From Streptomyces spinoverrucosus (GTDB lineage Bacteria; Actinomycetota; Actinomycetes; Streptomycetales; Streptomycetaceae): a stretch of DNA of 64,000 nucleotides. Positions 16,239 to 23,387 of the stretch are shown piece by piece. The stretch spans positions 248,001 to 312,000 of the forward strand of contig NZ_JADPZX010000003.1 of the NCBI RefSeq assembly GCF_015712165.1, in the 5' to 3' direction. A program made the position numbers and the translations under genes. The notes beneath the pieces are model-generated. The model did no database searches. It had not been told where the DNA came from and worked only from the letters and a program-made list of their open reading frames with translations. How positions within the stretch are numbered: the first letter of the stretch is position 1; each line of letters begins with the position of its first letter.

Positions 16239-16931
16239 ATGAAGCAGTCAGGCACTTCCGCCCTCCTGGAGGGCGCGGTGCAGGATCTCGCTTCCGATGT
16301 GGTCTCCGCCCTCCGGGGCGGGGGCCACATGCGAGCGGAGAGCACCGCGATGACGGACGACGCGGAGCGAAGCGTCGCGCGCGCGGCGGTCCGGGTGGTG
16401 GGAGCCGACGTACTCCTCCCGCACGTACTGCTGCACACCTCGCCCACCCCCGACGAACTCACCTTGTTCCGGGAGTCCGTGGCGGCCTACCCGCCCCGGC
16501 CGGACGCCACCGGTACCGTCGTGTGGAGCCACTGGGCCATGACCAGTGCCCTGCGCCGGTTCGATCCGGTCGGCGCACCGTTCCCCATGGAACCCGACGC
16601 CACCTGGCTCGACGGCACGAGCTGGCAGCATCTGACCCACCAGCTCGCGGTGCTGGCCCCGCTGGCCCGGCCCGGCGAGGACTGCGCGGTGGCCCGAGCA
16701 ACCCGGAACCGCCCGGTGGATGTCGCCCGGGGCTTCGTCCGGGCGGTGCGCCGCAGGGACTGGCGGCAGGCCGCGGGCGCCGGGCGCTGGCTGACCCTGC
16801 TGCCAGGGGTGCCGGACACCCTGGGGCTGGATGCCGGGCTGGACTTCGTGGACCTGATGGGCGGCCAGGACCCGCGCGTGGCCCTGCACCTGCAGGCGGC
16901 GCGGCTGACGCGGCAGGGAGCGTTGGCGTGA
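16239..16931 (+). CDS. Uncharacterised 230-aa protein of the peptide operon
   Basis: A 230-aa predicted soluble, mostly helical protein from ATG 16239, preceded by GGGAG. I do not recognise a family. Features visible are an acidic/helical N-terminus (TSALLEGAVQDLASDVVSALR), a central segment TVVWSHWAMTSALRRFDPVGAPFPM and a C-terminal stretch VARGFVRAVRRRDWRQAAGAGRWLTLL. It has no Cys cluster, nucleotide-binding loop or membrane helix. Its stop overlaps the GTG of the next gene (GTGA, 16928-16931), so it is made together with the two paralogous proteins that follow. A role as scaffold or partner of those proteins is a guess. Confidence 0.6.
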   Translation: MKQSGTSALLEGAVQDLASDVVSALRGGGHMRAESTAMTDDAERSVARAAVRVVGADVLLPHVLLHTSPTPDELTLFRESVAAYPPRPDATGTVVWSHWAMTSALRRFDPVGAPFPMEPDATWLDGTSWQHLTHQLAVLAPLARPGEDCAVARATRNRPVDVARGFVRAVRRRDWRQAAGAGRWLTLLPGVPDTLGLDAGLDFVDLMGGQDPRVALHLQAARLTRQGALA

Positions 16932-17854
16932 CCGCCACGACGGTGCGGCGGAGTCGGCGCGTCGAGCAGGTCGCCGAGGCCGCGCTCGCCTGGGTCTCGG
17001 CACATCGCGACCAGTTCGCCCTGGGTGAGGACGCGTTGGCCGTCGACGGACAGGTCAACGCCAGCTGGAAGCCGCTCGGCGAACTGGCCCAGGTCTGCGC
17101 CACCGTGACCCGCACCACCCCGCGCACGGACCCGCTGCACGCGTGCGCCCGCGACCTGCTGACGTTCGCCTGGCAACAGACCGGGCACGGCGAGCTGTTC
17201 CTCCGGCTCCAACGACTGGAACCCTTCGCGACCTACCCGCTGGAGGTGTACGCCGCCCTGGCCTCGGCGGGCCTGCGGCACGAGGCCTACGAAGCGGCCA
17301 CGGCCGTCGTGGCCCGCACCCGGAGCTGGCAACTCACCGAACAGCGACCCACCCGACGCCTCGGCGTGCTCAACGCCGAGCGGCACAGCGGCATCCCGGC
17401 GCACGACCAGTGGTCCCGGGCGCTCGGCCGCACCTGGCTGGGCGGACTGCCGGAACCCTGGACCTTCGAACGCGCCACCGGATACGCCCTCACCCACGTC
17501 GTCTTCCACCTCACCGACTGGGGACGCGCCGACGGCGGCCTGCCGCCGCAACTGGCGTCCTACCTCACCGACTGGCTCCCCGCCTGGCTCGACACCTGCG
17601 TGGAGGCCCGGATGTGGGACCTGAGCTGCGAACTCCTCGCCGTGGCCGGAAGCATGCCCGAACCACCGCCCGGCACGCGCGACGCCTGGCCCCACATCGC
17701 GGCGGCGCAGCTCCCCACGGGCGCCCTCCCGGAGGAGGACGGCCACGACAGGGACGACTTCGCCCACTGCTACCACTCCACCCTCATGGCCGCTTTCGCC
17801 GCCGCCCTGACCCTCCGGCACACCGGCCGAGACCAGCAGGAGGTGCTCCGATGA
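16928..17854 (+). CDS. Uncharacterised helical-repeat protein, paralogue of the next gene
   Basis: A 308-aa soluble protein starting at GTG 16928. It aligns along its length with the following gene product: both have RLEP/RIEP followed by PLEVY/PFEVY, then PEPWT with a nearby ALTHVVFHLTDWG, then a Trp-rich segment WLPAWLDTCVEARMWDL, and near the end AAAQLPTGALP and YHSTLMAAFAAAL. Repeated helix pairs and the Q-x-P-x-G-A motif recall alpha/alpha-toroid folds such as those of prenyltransferase-like or lanthipeptide-cyclase-like proteins, but no metal site is evident. Identity to its neighbour is moderate by eye, so this looks like an old duplication. Function unknown. Confidence 0.65.
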   Translation: MTATTVRRSRRVEQVAEAALAWVSAHRDQFALGEDALAVDGQVNASWKPLGELAQVCATVTRTTPRTDPLHACARDLLTFAWQQTGHGELFLRLQRLEPFATYPLEVYAALASAGLRHEAYEAATAVVARTRSWQLTEQRPTRRLGVLNAERHSGIPAHDQWSRALGRTWLGGLPEPWTFERATGYALTHVVFHLTDWGRADGGLPPQLASYLTDWLPAWLDTCVEARMWDLSCELLAVAGSMPEPPPGTRDAWPHIAAAQLPTGALPEEDGHDRDDFAHCYHSTLMAAFAAALTLRHTGRDQQEVLR

Positions 17855-18768
17855 CCGACACCCGCCTGATGCACCACGTCGGAGTCGCCGCCATCGAGTG
17901 GCTGTGGACCCACCGCGACGGCTTCCGGCTGGAAACCGACGTCGACCCCGAAGTGGGTTTCCTGGACCGCTTCAAGCCCATCGGTGAACTCGCCCTGATC
18001 TGCAAGGTGCTGTTCCGCGAGGGTGTGGCCGGTTCACAACAGGCACAGATGGCACGTCAGTTGCTCGACCACACCTGGCGCGACACCCTGGACGGCGGCC
18101 GCATGCTCGTACGCGGCCAGCGGATCGAACCGATCTCGCCCATCCCGTTCGAGGTGTACCTGCCGTTCCGGGAACTCGGCTACAGCCAGCCCGACGTGGA
18201 GCGGGCCGCCGTACTGAACCACCGCCTCAACAGCTGGTCCACGGCCCCCATGACCGCGACCCGCCGGCTCGGCCTGTCCGCCTTCCAGCGCCGCTTCGGC
18301 CTGCCGCCGCGCCCGCCCGAGGCCGACGTCGCCGGCACCACCTGGCTGTCGCGCACCCCGGAACCGTGGACCGTCGAGGGCCACATCGCGTACGACGTCA
18401 CCCACACCGTGTTCCACCTCACCGACTGGGGAGAGCACCCCGACCGGCTGCCGCCCCGCATCGCCGACTACCTGGCCACCTGGCTGCCGGTGTGGCTCGA
18501 CGACTGGCTGGACCTGCGGCGCTGGGACCTGCTCGGCGAACTTCTCGTCGTCGACGCCTGCCTGCCCCGCCCCACCCTGGACCCGCGCGCGTGGGCCGGA
18601 TTCGCCGCCGCCCAGCAGCCGGACGGGGCGATGCCCGCGCTGCGGACGATGCCCGACGGCCGCCCCGACGAGGTGTTCGACCTCGTGTACCACCCCACAC
18701 TGGTAGCCGCGTTCGCCTCCGTACTGGCCACCTCCCGGGCCCTGAGCGAACTGGCGCACGCGTCATGA
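17851..18768 (+). CDS. Uncharacterised helical-repeat protein, second paralogue
   Basis: A 305-aa soluble protein whose ATG overlaps the previous stop (ATGA, 17851-17854). Shared landmarks with its paralogue are an N-terminal AAIEWLWTHRDGFRL helix, GQRIEPISPIPFEVYL, SRTPEPWTVEGHIAYDVTH followed by TVFHLTDWG, then WLPVWLDDWLDLRRWDLLGELLVV and AAAQQPDGAMPALR, ending in a DLVYHPTLVAAFASVL helix. The invariant His/Asp/Trp in HLTDWG and the Tyr-His pair before the last helix are the best candidates for active-site residues. The pair may form a heterodimer acting on the 62-aa peptide; this is inference from operon structure only. Confidence 0.65.
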   Translation: MTDTRLMHHVGVAAIEWLWTHRDGFRLETDVDPEVGFLDRFKPIGELALICKVLFREGVAGSQQAQMARQLLDHTWRDTLDGGRMLVRGQRIEPISPIPFEVYLPFRELGYSQPDVERAAVLNHRLNSWSTAPMTATRRLGLSAFQRRFGLPPRPPEADVAGTTWLSRTPEPWTVEGHIAYDVTHTVFHLTDWGEHPDRLPPRIADYLATWLPVWLDDWLDLRRWDLLGELLVVDACLPRPTLDPRAWAGFAAAQQPDGAMPALRTMPDGRPDEVFDLVYHPTLVAAFASVLATSRALSELAHAS

Positions 18769-19874
18769 GCGGGGCCCGCACACCGTGGCCCGGGGCACCG
18801 TACGACACGGAGCCACGGCTCGCCACGCTGGACCCGCCACTGGACGTGCCGACGGTCACGGCGCACGACGACGAACGGCTCACGCGGCAACTGGAGGCCG
18901 CGGTCACCGCCTCCGACGCACCCGACGTCGTCTTCGCCGCCTCCCGCCACGGCCGCCGCATCCTCCGCTCCGGCGGCACCGCCCCGACCCCGCCCCAGCT
19001 CCGCGAGGACCTGCGCTACGAGATCGGCTCGGCGACCAAGACCTACACCGGCCTACTGCTCACCCACCTGGTCGACAGCGGCCGACTGACCGGCGGCGAG
19101 CCCGCCGTCACCCTCCTCGACCCCGGCCGGGACGCCGGCACAGCCCCGGTGACACTCGCCCACCTGATGACGCACACGTCCGGTCTCCCGGCCCTGCCAC
19201 GGGATTTCTACGTCCGCGCCCTGCCCGCCTGGCACACCAACCCCTACGCCCGCTACCCGGCCGCCCGGGTCGTCGACGCGTTCCTGCGCCACCACCCCCG
19301 GCACCGGCCCGGCGTCCGCTGGCACTACTCCAACTTCGGCGTCGCCGTCCTCGGCCACGCCCTCGCCCCGGCCACGGGCGCCTCCTGGCAGGACCTGCTC
19401 ACCGAGCACGTCCTGCGCCCCCTGCGCCTGCACGCCACCGCCCTGCGGCCCGACGGCCCCCAGCTGGACGCCGTCGGTCACACCAAGGACGGCTCCTCCA
19501 CGGTCCCCGCCTTCGACGCGGGTGGCTTCCCCGCGGCGGGCGCCGTCCGGGCCACCCCGCACGACCTGCTCACCTTCCTGGAAGCCCACCTCGACCCCGG
19601 CGACGCCCCGCCGGCAGGTGCCCTGCGCGCGGTCCGCACGCCCGTGCTGCGGCGCGGGCTGGGTCACCGGCACGTCCACACCGTGGCGTGGTTTCGCCAC
19701 CCCACCGCCGAGGGCGGCCCGATGTACTTCCACAGCGGCGCGACCCTCGGCCAGCAGGCCTTCCTCGGCTTCCGGCCGGACACCGCGACAGCGGTCGCGG
19801 CACTGTGCACCCGCCGCTTCCGCGCCGGGGACCCGTTCGTGTCCGCGGCGTACGCACTGCTCGCCGAGGACTAG
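18765..19874 (+). CDS. Class C beta-lactamase-fold serine hydrolase without signal peptide
   Basis: A 369-aa protein overlapping the previous gene by 4 bases. Catalytic motifs of the class C/PBP-like family are present: S89-A-T-K92 (SxxK), Y188-S-N190 (YxN) and a final HSGATLG in place of KTG. LMTHTSGLP is the conserved loop after SxxK. Relatives that act on the cell wall are exported, but this one has no signal peptide or membrane anchor. Being the last gene of the coupled peptide operon, it is more likely a cytoplasmic peptidase, esterase or peptide cyclase (compare the PBP-type thioesterases of non-ribosomal peptide pathways). The 3' end runs into three 13-bp tandem repeats and a terminator. 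Confidence 0.8.
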   Translation: MSGARTPWPGAPYDTEPRLATLDPPLDVPTVTAHDDERLTRQLEAAVTASDAPDVVFAASRHGRRILRSGGTAPTPPQLREDLRYEIGSATKTYTGLLLTHLVDSGRLTGGEPAVTLLDPGRDAGTAPVTLAHLMTHTSGLPALPRDFYVRALPAWHTNPYARYPAARVVDAFLRHHPRHRPGVRWHYSNFGVAVLGHALAPATGASWQDLLTEHVLRPLRLHATALRPDGPQLDAVGHTKDGSSTVPAFDAGGFPAAGAVRATPHDLLTFLEAHLDPGDAPPAGALRAVRTPVLRRGLGHRHVHTVAWFRHPTAEGGPMYFHSGATLGQQAFLGFRPDTATAVAALCTRRFRAGDPFVSAAYALLAED

Positions 19875-19901
19875 CGCCGAGGACCAGCGCCGAAGACCAG
19901 C
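19863..19901. repeat. Three tandem copies of a 13-bp repeat across the stop codon
   Basis: Copies of GCCGAGGACCAGC lie at 19863-19875 (with T for C at 19872, creating the TAG stop), 19876-19888 and 19889-19901 (A for G at 19894). The array could vary in length by slippage and so shift the end of the hydrolase. Confidence 0.7.
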
Positions 19902-19906
19902 GCCGG

Positions 19907-19947
19907 GGCGGCATCGGAGGCGGCGTCGTGCCGCGTCCGATGCCGCC
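19907..19947. terminator. Hairpin terminator between convergent genes
   Basis: A perfect 12-bp stem GGCGGCATCGGA (19907-19918) with TCCGATGCCGCC (19936-19947), loop 17 bases. It lies between the end of the peptide operon and the end of the protease gene. Confidence 0.75.
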
Positions 19948-19963
19948 GAGTCCCGTAGGACCG

Positions 19964-21340
19964 TCACACGCGCTGCCACAGCGCCGGCGTGGCGGCCGGC
20001 GTCCAGGCACCCTGCGCCTGGTGGGACTGCAGGCACTGGTAACGGACACCGCCGTGGGTCACGGTGGCCCCGACGGGGTAGACGCGGCCGGTGGCCCAGC
20101 CGTCGGTTTCGCCGCCGTCCTGCTGGTCCGGCGCCCCGGACCCGGCGGACGCCGTCTTCAGGGTCAGCCCGAAGTCGCTGAGGACCGCGTTGATCGGCTG
20201 GTAGAACGTGGTGCCACCGCTCGTGCAGTCACCGGTGCCGCCGGAGGTCAGGCCCTGCGCCTGGGAGCCCGAGACGTACGGGCCACCGGAGTCGCCCGGC
20301 TCGGCGCACACCGTCGTCCGGGTCAGCCCGTTGACGACGCCCTCGGCGTAGCTGACGCTCGTGCCGTGCTGCTGGATCGTGCCGCAGTGCCAGCCCGTGG
20401 TGGAGCCGGAACGGCACACCGACGCCCCGACCAGCGCCTCGACCGAACCGCCCATCTGCACGGTCTCGCCGCTCTCACCCTTGACGTCGGCGGTGGCGGT
20501 CCAGTTGTCGTTCACGGCGACCCACGCCATGTCCTTGCCGGGGAACGTGGAGGCCTGGAAGGTGCCCTGATCGGCCTGGTTGTAGCCGGTGGTCCGGCTG
20601 CCCGGATCGCCGCAGTGACCGGCGGTCGCGAAGCCCTGCTCCTCGCCCTTGGTGACCGAGAAGCCGACCGAGCAGCGGGCCGAGCCGTTGATGTAGTAGG
20701 CGTCGCCGCCGGTGACGTCCTCCAACAGCTGCGGCCGGTTCGCCGTCACCCTCACGTGCACCCGCTCGGCGTCGACTCCGGCGGCCCTGACGAAGGCGGC
20801 GGCGGCGGTCCTGCTCGCGGCCTCGACCACGACCCGGTTCCTCGGCACGTCGACGTACCACAACGGCGCGTTGCGCGTGTTGACGCGGGACGCGGCCTTG
20901 TCCAGCTTGCCCGTGACGGCCGCGAGGTCGGCCAGGGACGCCTTGACGACCGTGGCCTTCGCGCCCTGCCCCTGGATGGTGGCCATGTCCGTCGTGCTGG
21001 TGGTCGCGACCGTCAGCGTGTCCGAGGTGGCACCGCTCAGCCAGGCCCCGGCGAAGCGCTCGCCCAGCGCGAGGCGGAGACGACCCGCACGCGTGCCCGC
21101 CTCCGCCTCGTTCACCAGCCGCGCCGCCGCCTGCTGCCCGGTCAGACCGAGGTCGCGCTGCATCGCGCGCAGCACCTGCGCCGACGGTCTGTCGGCCCCG
21201 AGCGTCTGCGTCGCCGAGGGCGGCGGTCCCGCCGCGGGAGGGGGCTCGGCCGCCGCGGTCGAACAGATCCCGCTCAGCAACAACGTGCCGACCGCGATCA
21301 GGGCCGAACGGCGCCCGGTCGCGGCATGTCTGTGCACCAT
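19964..21340 (-). CDS. Secreted streptogrisin C-type S1 protease with C-terminal carbohydrate-binding module
   Basis: A 458-aa pre-pro-protease. A signal peptide (ALIAVGTLLLSGICSTAAA, residues about 13-31) precedes an alpha-lytic protease-type pro-region (about 40-205, with RAMQRDLGLTGQQAAARL). The mature chymotrypsin-like domain begins near DVTGGDAYYING; the triad is His in TAGHCG, Asp in KDMAWV and Ser in GDSGGPY. After a short Gly/Asp/Gln linker comes a CBM5/12-like module of about 45 residues (WATGRVYPVGATVTHGGVRY, ending TPALWQRV), thought to bind chitin or similar polymers. The product is likely a broad-specificity extracellular protease attached to polysaccharide. It is a single gene transcribed towards the peptide operon. 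Confidence 0.92.
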   Translation of the reverse strand: MVHRHAATGRRSALIAVGTLLLSGICSTAAAEPPPAAGPPPSATQTLGADRPSAQVLRAMQRDLGLTGQQAAARLVNEAEAGTRAGRLRLALGERFAGAWLSGATSDTLTVATTSTTDMATIQGQGAKATVVKASLADLAAVTGKLDKAASRVNTRNAPLWYVDVPRNRVVVEAASRTAAAAFVRAAGVDAERVHVRVTANRPQLLEDVTGGDAYYINGSARCSVGFSVTKGEEQGFATAGHCGDPGSRTTGYNQADQGTFQASTFPGKDMAWVAVNDNWTATADVKGESGETVQMGGSVEALVGASVCRSGSTTGWHCGTIQQHGTSVSYAEGVVNGLTRTTVCAEPGDSGGPYVSGSQAQGLTSGGTGDCTSGGTTFYQPINAVLSDFGLTLKTASAGSGAPDQQDGGETDGWATGRVYPVGATVTHGGVRYQCLQSHQAQGAWTPAATPALWQRV

Positions 21341-21511
21341 GCGAATGGTCTCCTTCCAGTCAGGTACGGGGAGAAACCGTCCCGAAGCCCTAGGGCTTGC
21401 CTGGAAGCGACCACAGAATGTCCGTCGCGCGGGTGTTTCGCGCTTTGGTGACGCGAAGGGGCGCCAAGTGCAGTACGCCGCACCCCCGCAGGGGCGTCGA
21501 CCGGCCCCCGC

Positions 21512-22249
21512 CTACACCAGCCGCGCGCCCACCGGCACGTGGTAGACGTGGAACGCCCGGCCGATCACCGGCTGCGCCACATTGCGTACGCGAACGCCGC
21601 CGCTTGTCATGCCGTGCTCCGTGCCGGCGTGCGCGTGCCCGTGCACGGCGAGGTCGGCGCCCGCGGTGTCGATCGCCTCGGCCAGCAGATAGCTGCCGAG
21701 GAACGGATAGATCTCCAGCGGCTCACCGGCCAGCGTCTCCGGCACGGGGGAGAAGTGCGTCAGCGCCACCCGCACGTCACAGTCCTCGCCGGCCAGCTGC
21801 TCCAACGCCGAACGCAGCCCGTCGGCGCACCGGCGCGAGTACCGCACGAACTCCTTCATCAGCGGCTCACCGAACTCACCGGCGCTGCGCCCCACGAAGC
21901 CGCCCCCGAACCCCTTCGTGCCGGCCACCCCGATGCGGCTCCCGTCGGCGGCGACGACCGTGGCCTGCCCCTCCAGCACGCGGGCGCCGGCGTCCTCCAG
22001 GATCGCCGTGACCTCCTGCGGACGGTCGTCGTGGTGGTCGTGGTTGCCCAGCACGGCGACGACGGGCACGCCGAGGTCCGTGATCTCCCGGGCCACCACC
22101 CGGGCCTCCTCCGCGGTGCCGTGCCGGGTGAGGTCCCCGGCCAGCAGCAGGACGTCGGCACAGTCGGGCAGCGTTTCGAACGCCGGGCGCAGCACGCCCT
22201 GGCTGTCAGGACCCATGTGGATGTCCCCGACGGCGGCGATCCGGATCAT
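21512..22249 (-). CDS. Calcineurin-type metallophosphoesterase
   Basis: A 245-aa cytosolic protein. Metal-site motifs of the calcineurin-like family occur in order: GDIHMGPD (DxH), LLAGDLTRHG (GD), VLGNHDHHDD (GNHD), LTHFSPVP (H) and VHGHAHAGT (GHxH). It hydrolyses phosphomonoester or diester bonds, but the substrate cannot be told. Its ATG overlaps the stop of the BON gene (22246-22249), and that gene in turn overlaps the nucleotidyltransferase gene. The three are therefore one operon, in the order nucleotidyltransferase, BON, phosphoesterase. Confidence 0.9.
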   Translation of the reverse strand: MIRIAAVGDIHMGPDSQGVLRPAFETLPDCADVLLLAGDLTRHGTAEEARVVAREITDLGVPVVAVLGNHDHHDDRPQEVTAILEDAGARVLEGQATVVAADGSRIGVAGTKGFGGGFVGRSAGEFGEPLMKEFVRYSRRCADGLRSALEQLAGEDCDVRVALTHFSPVPETLAGEPLEIYPFLGSYLLAEAIDTAGADLAVHGHAHAGTEHGMTSGGVRVRNVAQPVIGRAFHVYHVPVGARLV

Positions 22250-22533
22250 GCGAGTTCCTCCGCGTGATCGGGCGAGGACGAGTCGGTGACCACGAGGTCG
22301 TAGTGCACGGGCAGCCCGGCCAGCGCCTCCTCGGCGAGTCGGCGTACGTCGTCACGGCAGCGGGCGGAGGGCACGGCGCCGGTGAGCAGCACCGCCTCGC
22401 CGCGCACCTCGATCCGCACGCCCAGCTCACCGAGGTCCCCGGCGGCGAGCCGGTCACGGAGGTGGGCGACGCGGTACTCCAGGTGCTCGGGGGCCGCGGC
22501 GCCGGGGGTGCCCTGTGCGTCGGGACCGGTCAT
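22246..22533 (-). CDS. Small BON-domain-like protein
   Basis: A 95-aa protein from ATG 22533, with GGAGG well placed. From about residue 20 it follows the BON pattern: a helix (RVAHLRDRLAAGDLGEL), then GVRIEVRGEAVLLTGAVPSARCRDDVRRLAEEALAGLP and a last strand VHYDLVVTD. BON domains usually bind membranes or partner proteins. There is no signal peptide, so it acts in the cytoplasm. It is translationally coupled on both sides. Confidence 0.75.
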   Translation of the reverse strand: MTGPDAQGTPGAAAPEHLEYRVAHLRDRLAAGDLGELGVRIEVRGEAVLLTGAVPSARCRDDVRRLAEEALAGLPVHYDLVVTDSSSPDHAEELA

Positions 22534-23213
22534 GGCTGCTCCTCCCGTGGAGTGATCACGTTCAGCCGTTCGAGCAGGAACAGGAAGGCGGCGGCCATCG
22601 GCTCGTCCCCGATGTCCCTCCGGATCCGCTCCCAGTCGACCTTCTCGCGCAGCGCGCGGGCGATCGGCAGGACCGCGCCGAAGTCGCAGTGGTGCTCGGA
22701 GAACGCGGCGATCAGGCTGGCCAGCAGGTCGGTGGGCGCCAGCACCGGCATCCGCACCGAATCCACCGGGATCTCCTGCGCCCGGTCCAGCATGCCCGTC
22801 GAGACCGGCCGGTGCGCCAGCTCGAAGATGATGTCGATGTCCTGCCCGAAGCACGTCGACTTCAGCAGCCAGTCCTCCGGCGGCGTGCGCACCGGCAGCC
22901 CGGCGTCGCGCAGCGTGGCCGCGACCGCGTCGGCGTCCCCGGGCCGGATGCAGAAGTCGGCGTCGTGCTGGAGGTTCTCGCTGGCCCCGTGTGCGTAGGC
23001 GGCCACACTGCCCGCCAGCGCGAAGTCGTGCCCGCCCCGCTTGAGCAGGGTGCCGACCTGCTTGGCGGCTTCGAGAATCGCCTGGTTGCGATCCCGGGGC
23101 AGCTCACGCCCCTCTTCCGGCCCGGGCCGGCTCTCGGACGGCTGCGCCGCCAACCGGAGACCGGGTCCCTGGGCACGTGGGGCGAGCGTCGCGTCATCGC
23201 CGTTCTGCACCAT
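22530..23213 (-). CDS. Nucleotidyltransferase-fold protein
   Basis: A 227-aa protein from ATG 23213, with GGAGGGAG nine bases upstream. After a disordered N-terminal 40 residues there is a helix, then FALAGSVAAYAHGASENLQHDADFCI, which fits the nucleotidyltransferase motif (G-S ... H-G ... D-x-D), with DIDIIFEL as the second acidic strand. Helices follow, including DLLASLIAAFSEHHCDFGAVL. The fold resembles MNT/AbiEii-like or kanamycin nucleotidyltransferase-type enzymes that transfer NMP to a protein or small molecule. No cognate HEPN partner is next to it; its partners are the BON and phosphoesterase genes. Target unknown. Confidence 0.75.
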   Translation of the reverse strand: MVQNGDDATLAPRAQGPGLRLAAQPSESRPGPEEGRELPRDRNQAILEAAKQVGTLLKRGGHDFALAGSVAAYAHGASENLQHDADFCIRPGDADAVAATLRDAGLPVRTPPEDWLLKSTCFGQDIDIIFELAHRPVSTGMLDRAQEIPVDSVRMPVLAPTDLLASLIAAFSEHHCDFGAVLPIARALREKVDWERIRRDIGDEPMAAAFLFLLERLNVITPREEQP

Positions 23214-23387
23214 GCCGACCACTCCCTCCGCGCTAGCCCTGTGTACCCGCCCCACGGGGTTCGACACGGGCCCGTATCGGCGCGCGGCCCTTGTGCTCCA
23301 CCGCCGTTCATCTCGTACGGCCGACCCTTCACACCATCCCCATGAAATCCGGTGATCGGGCCGTCCCCCGTACTGGAAAATGCTGCG

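Noticed and set aside
22530..23213. AbiEii-type toxin of a toxin-antitoxin pair
   Set aside because: The nucleotidyltransferase fold fits, but the adjacent genes are a BON protein and a phosphoesterase, with no AbiEi-like antitoxin or HEPN partner.
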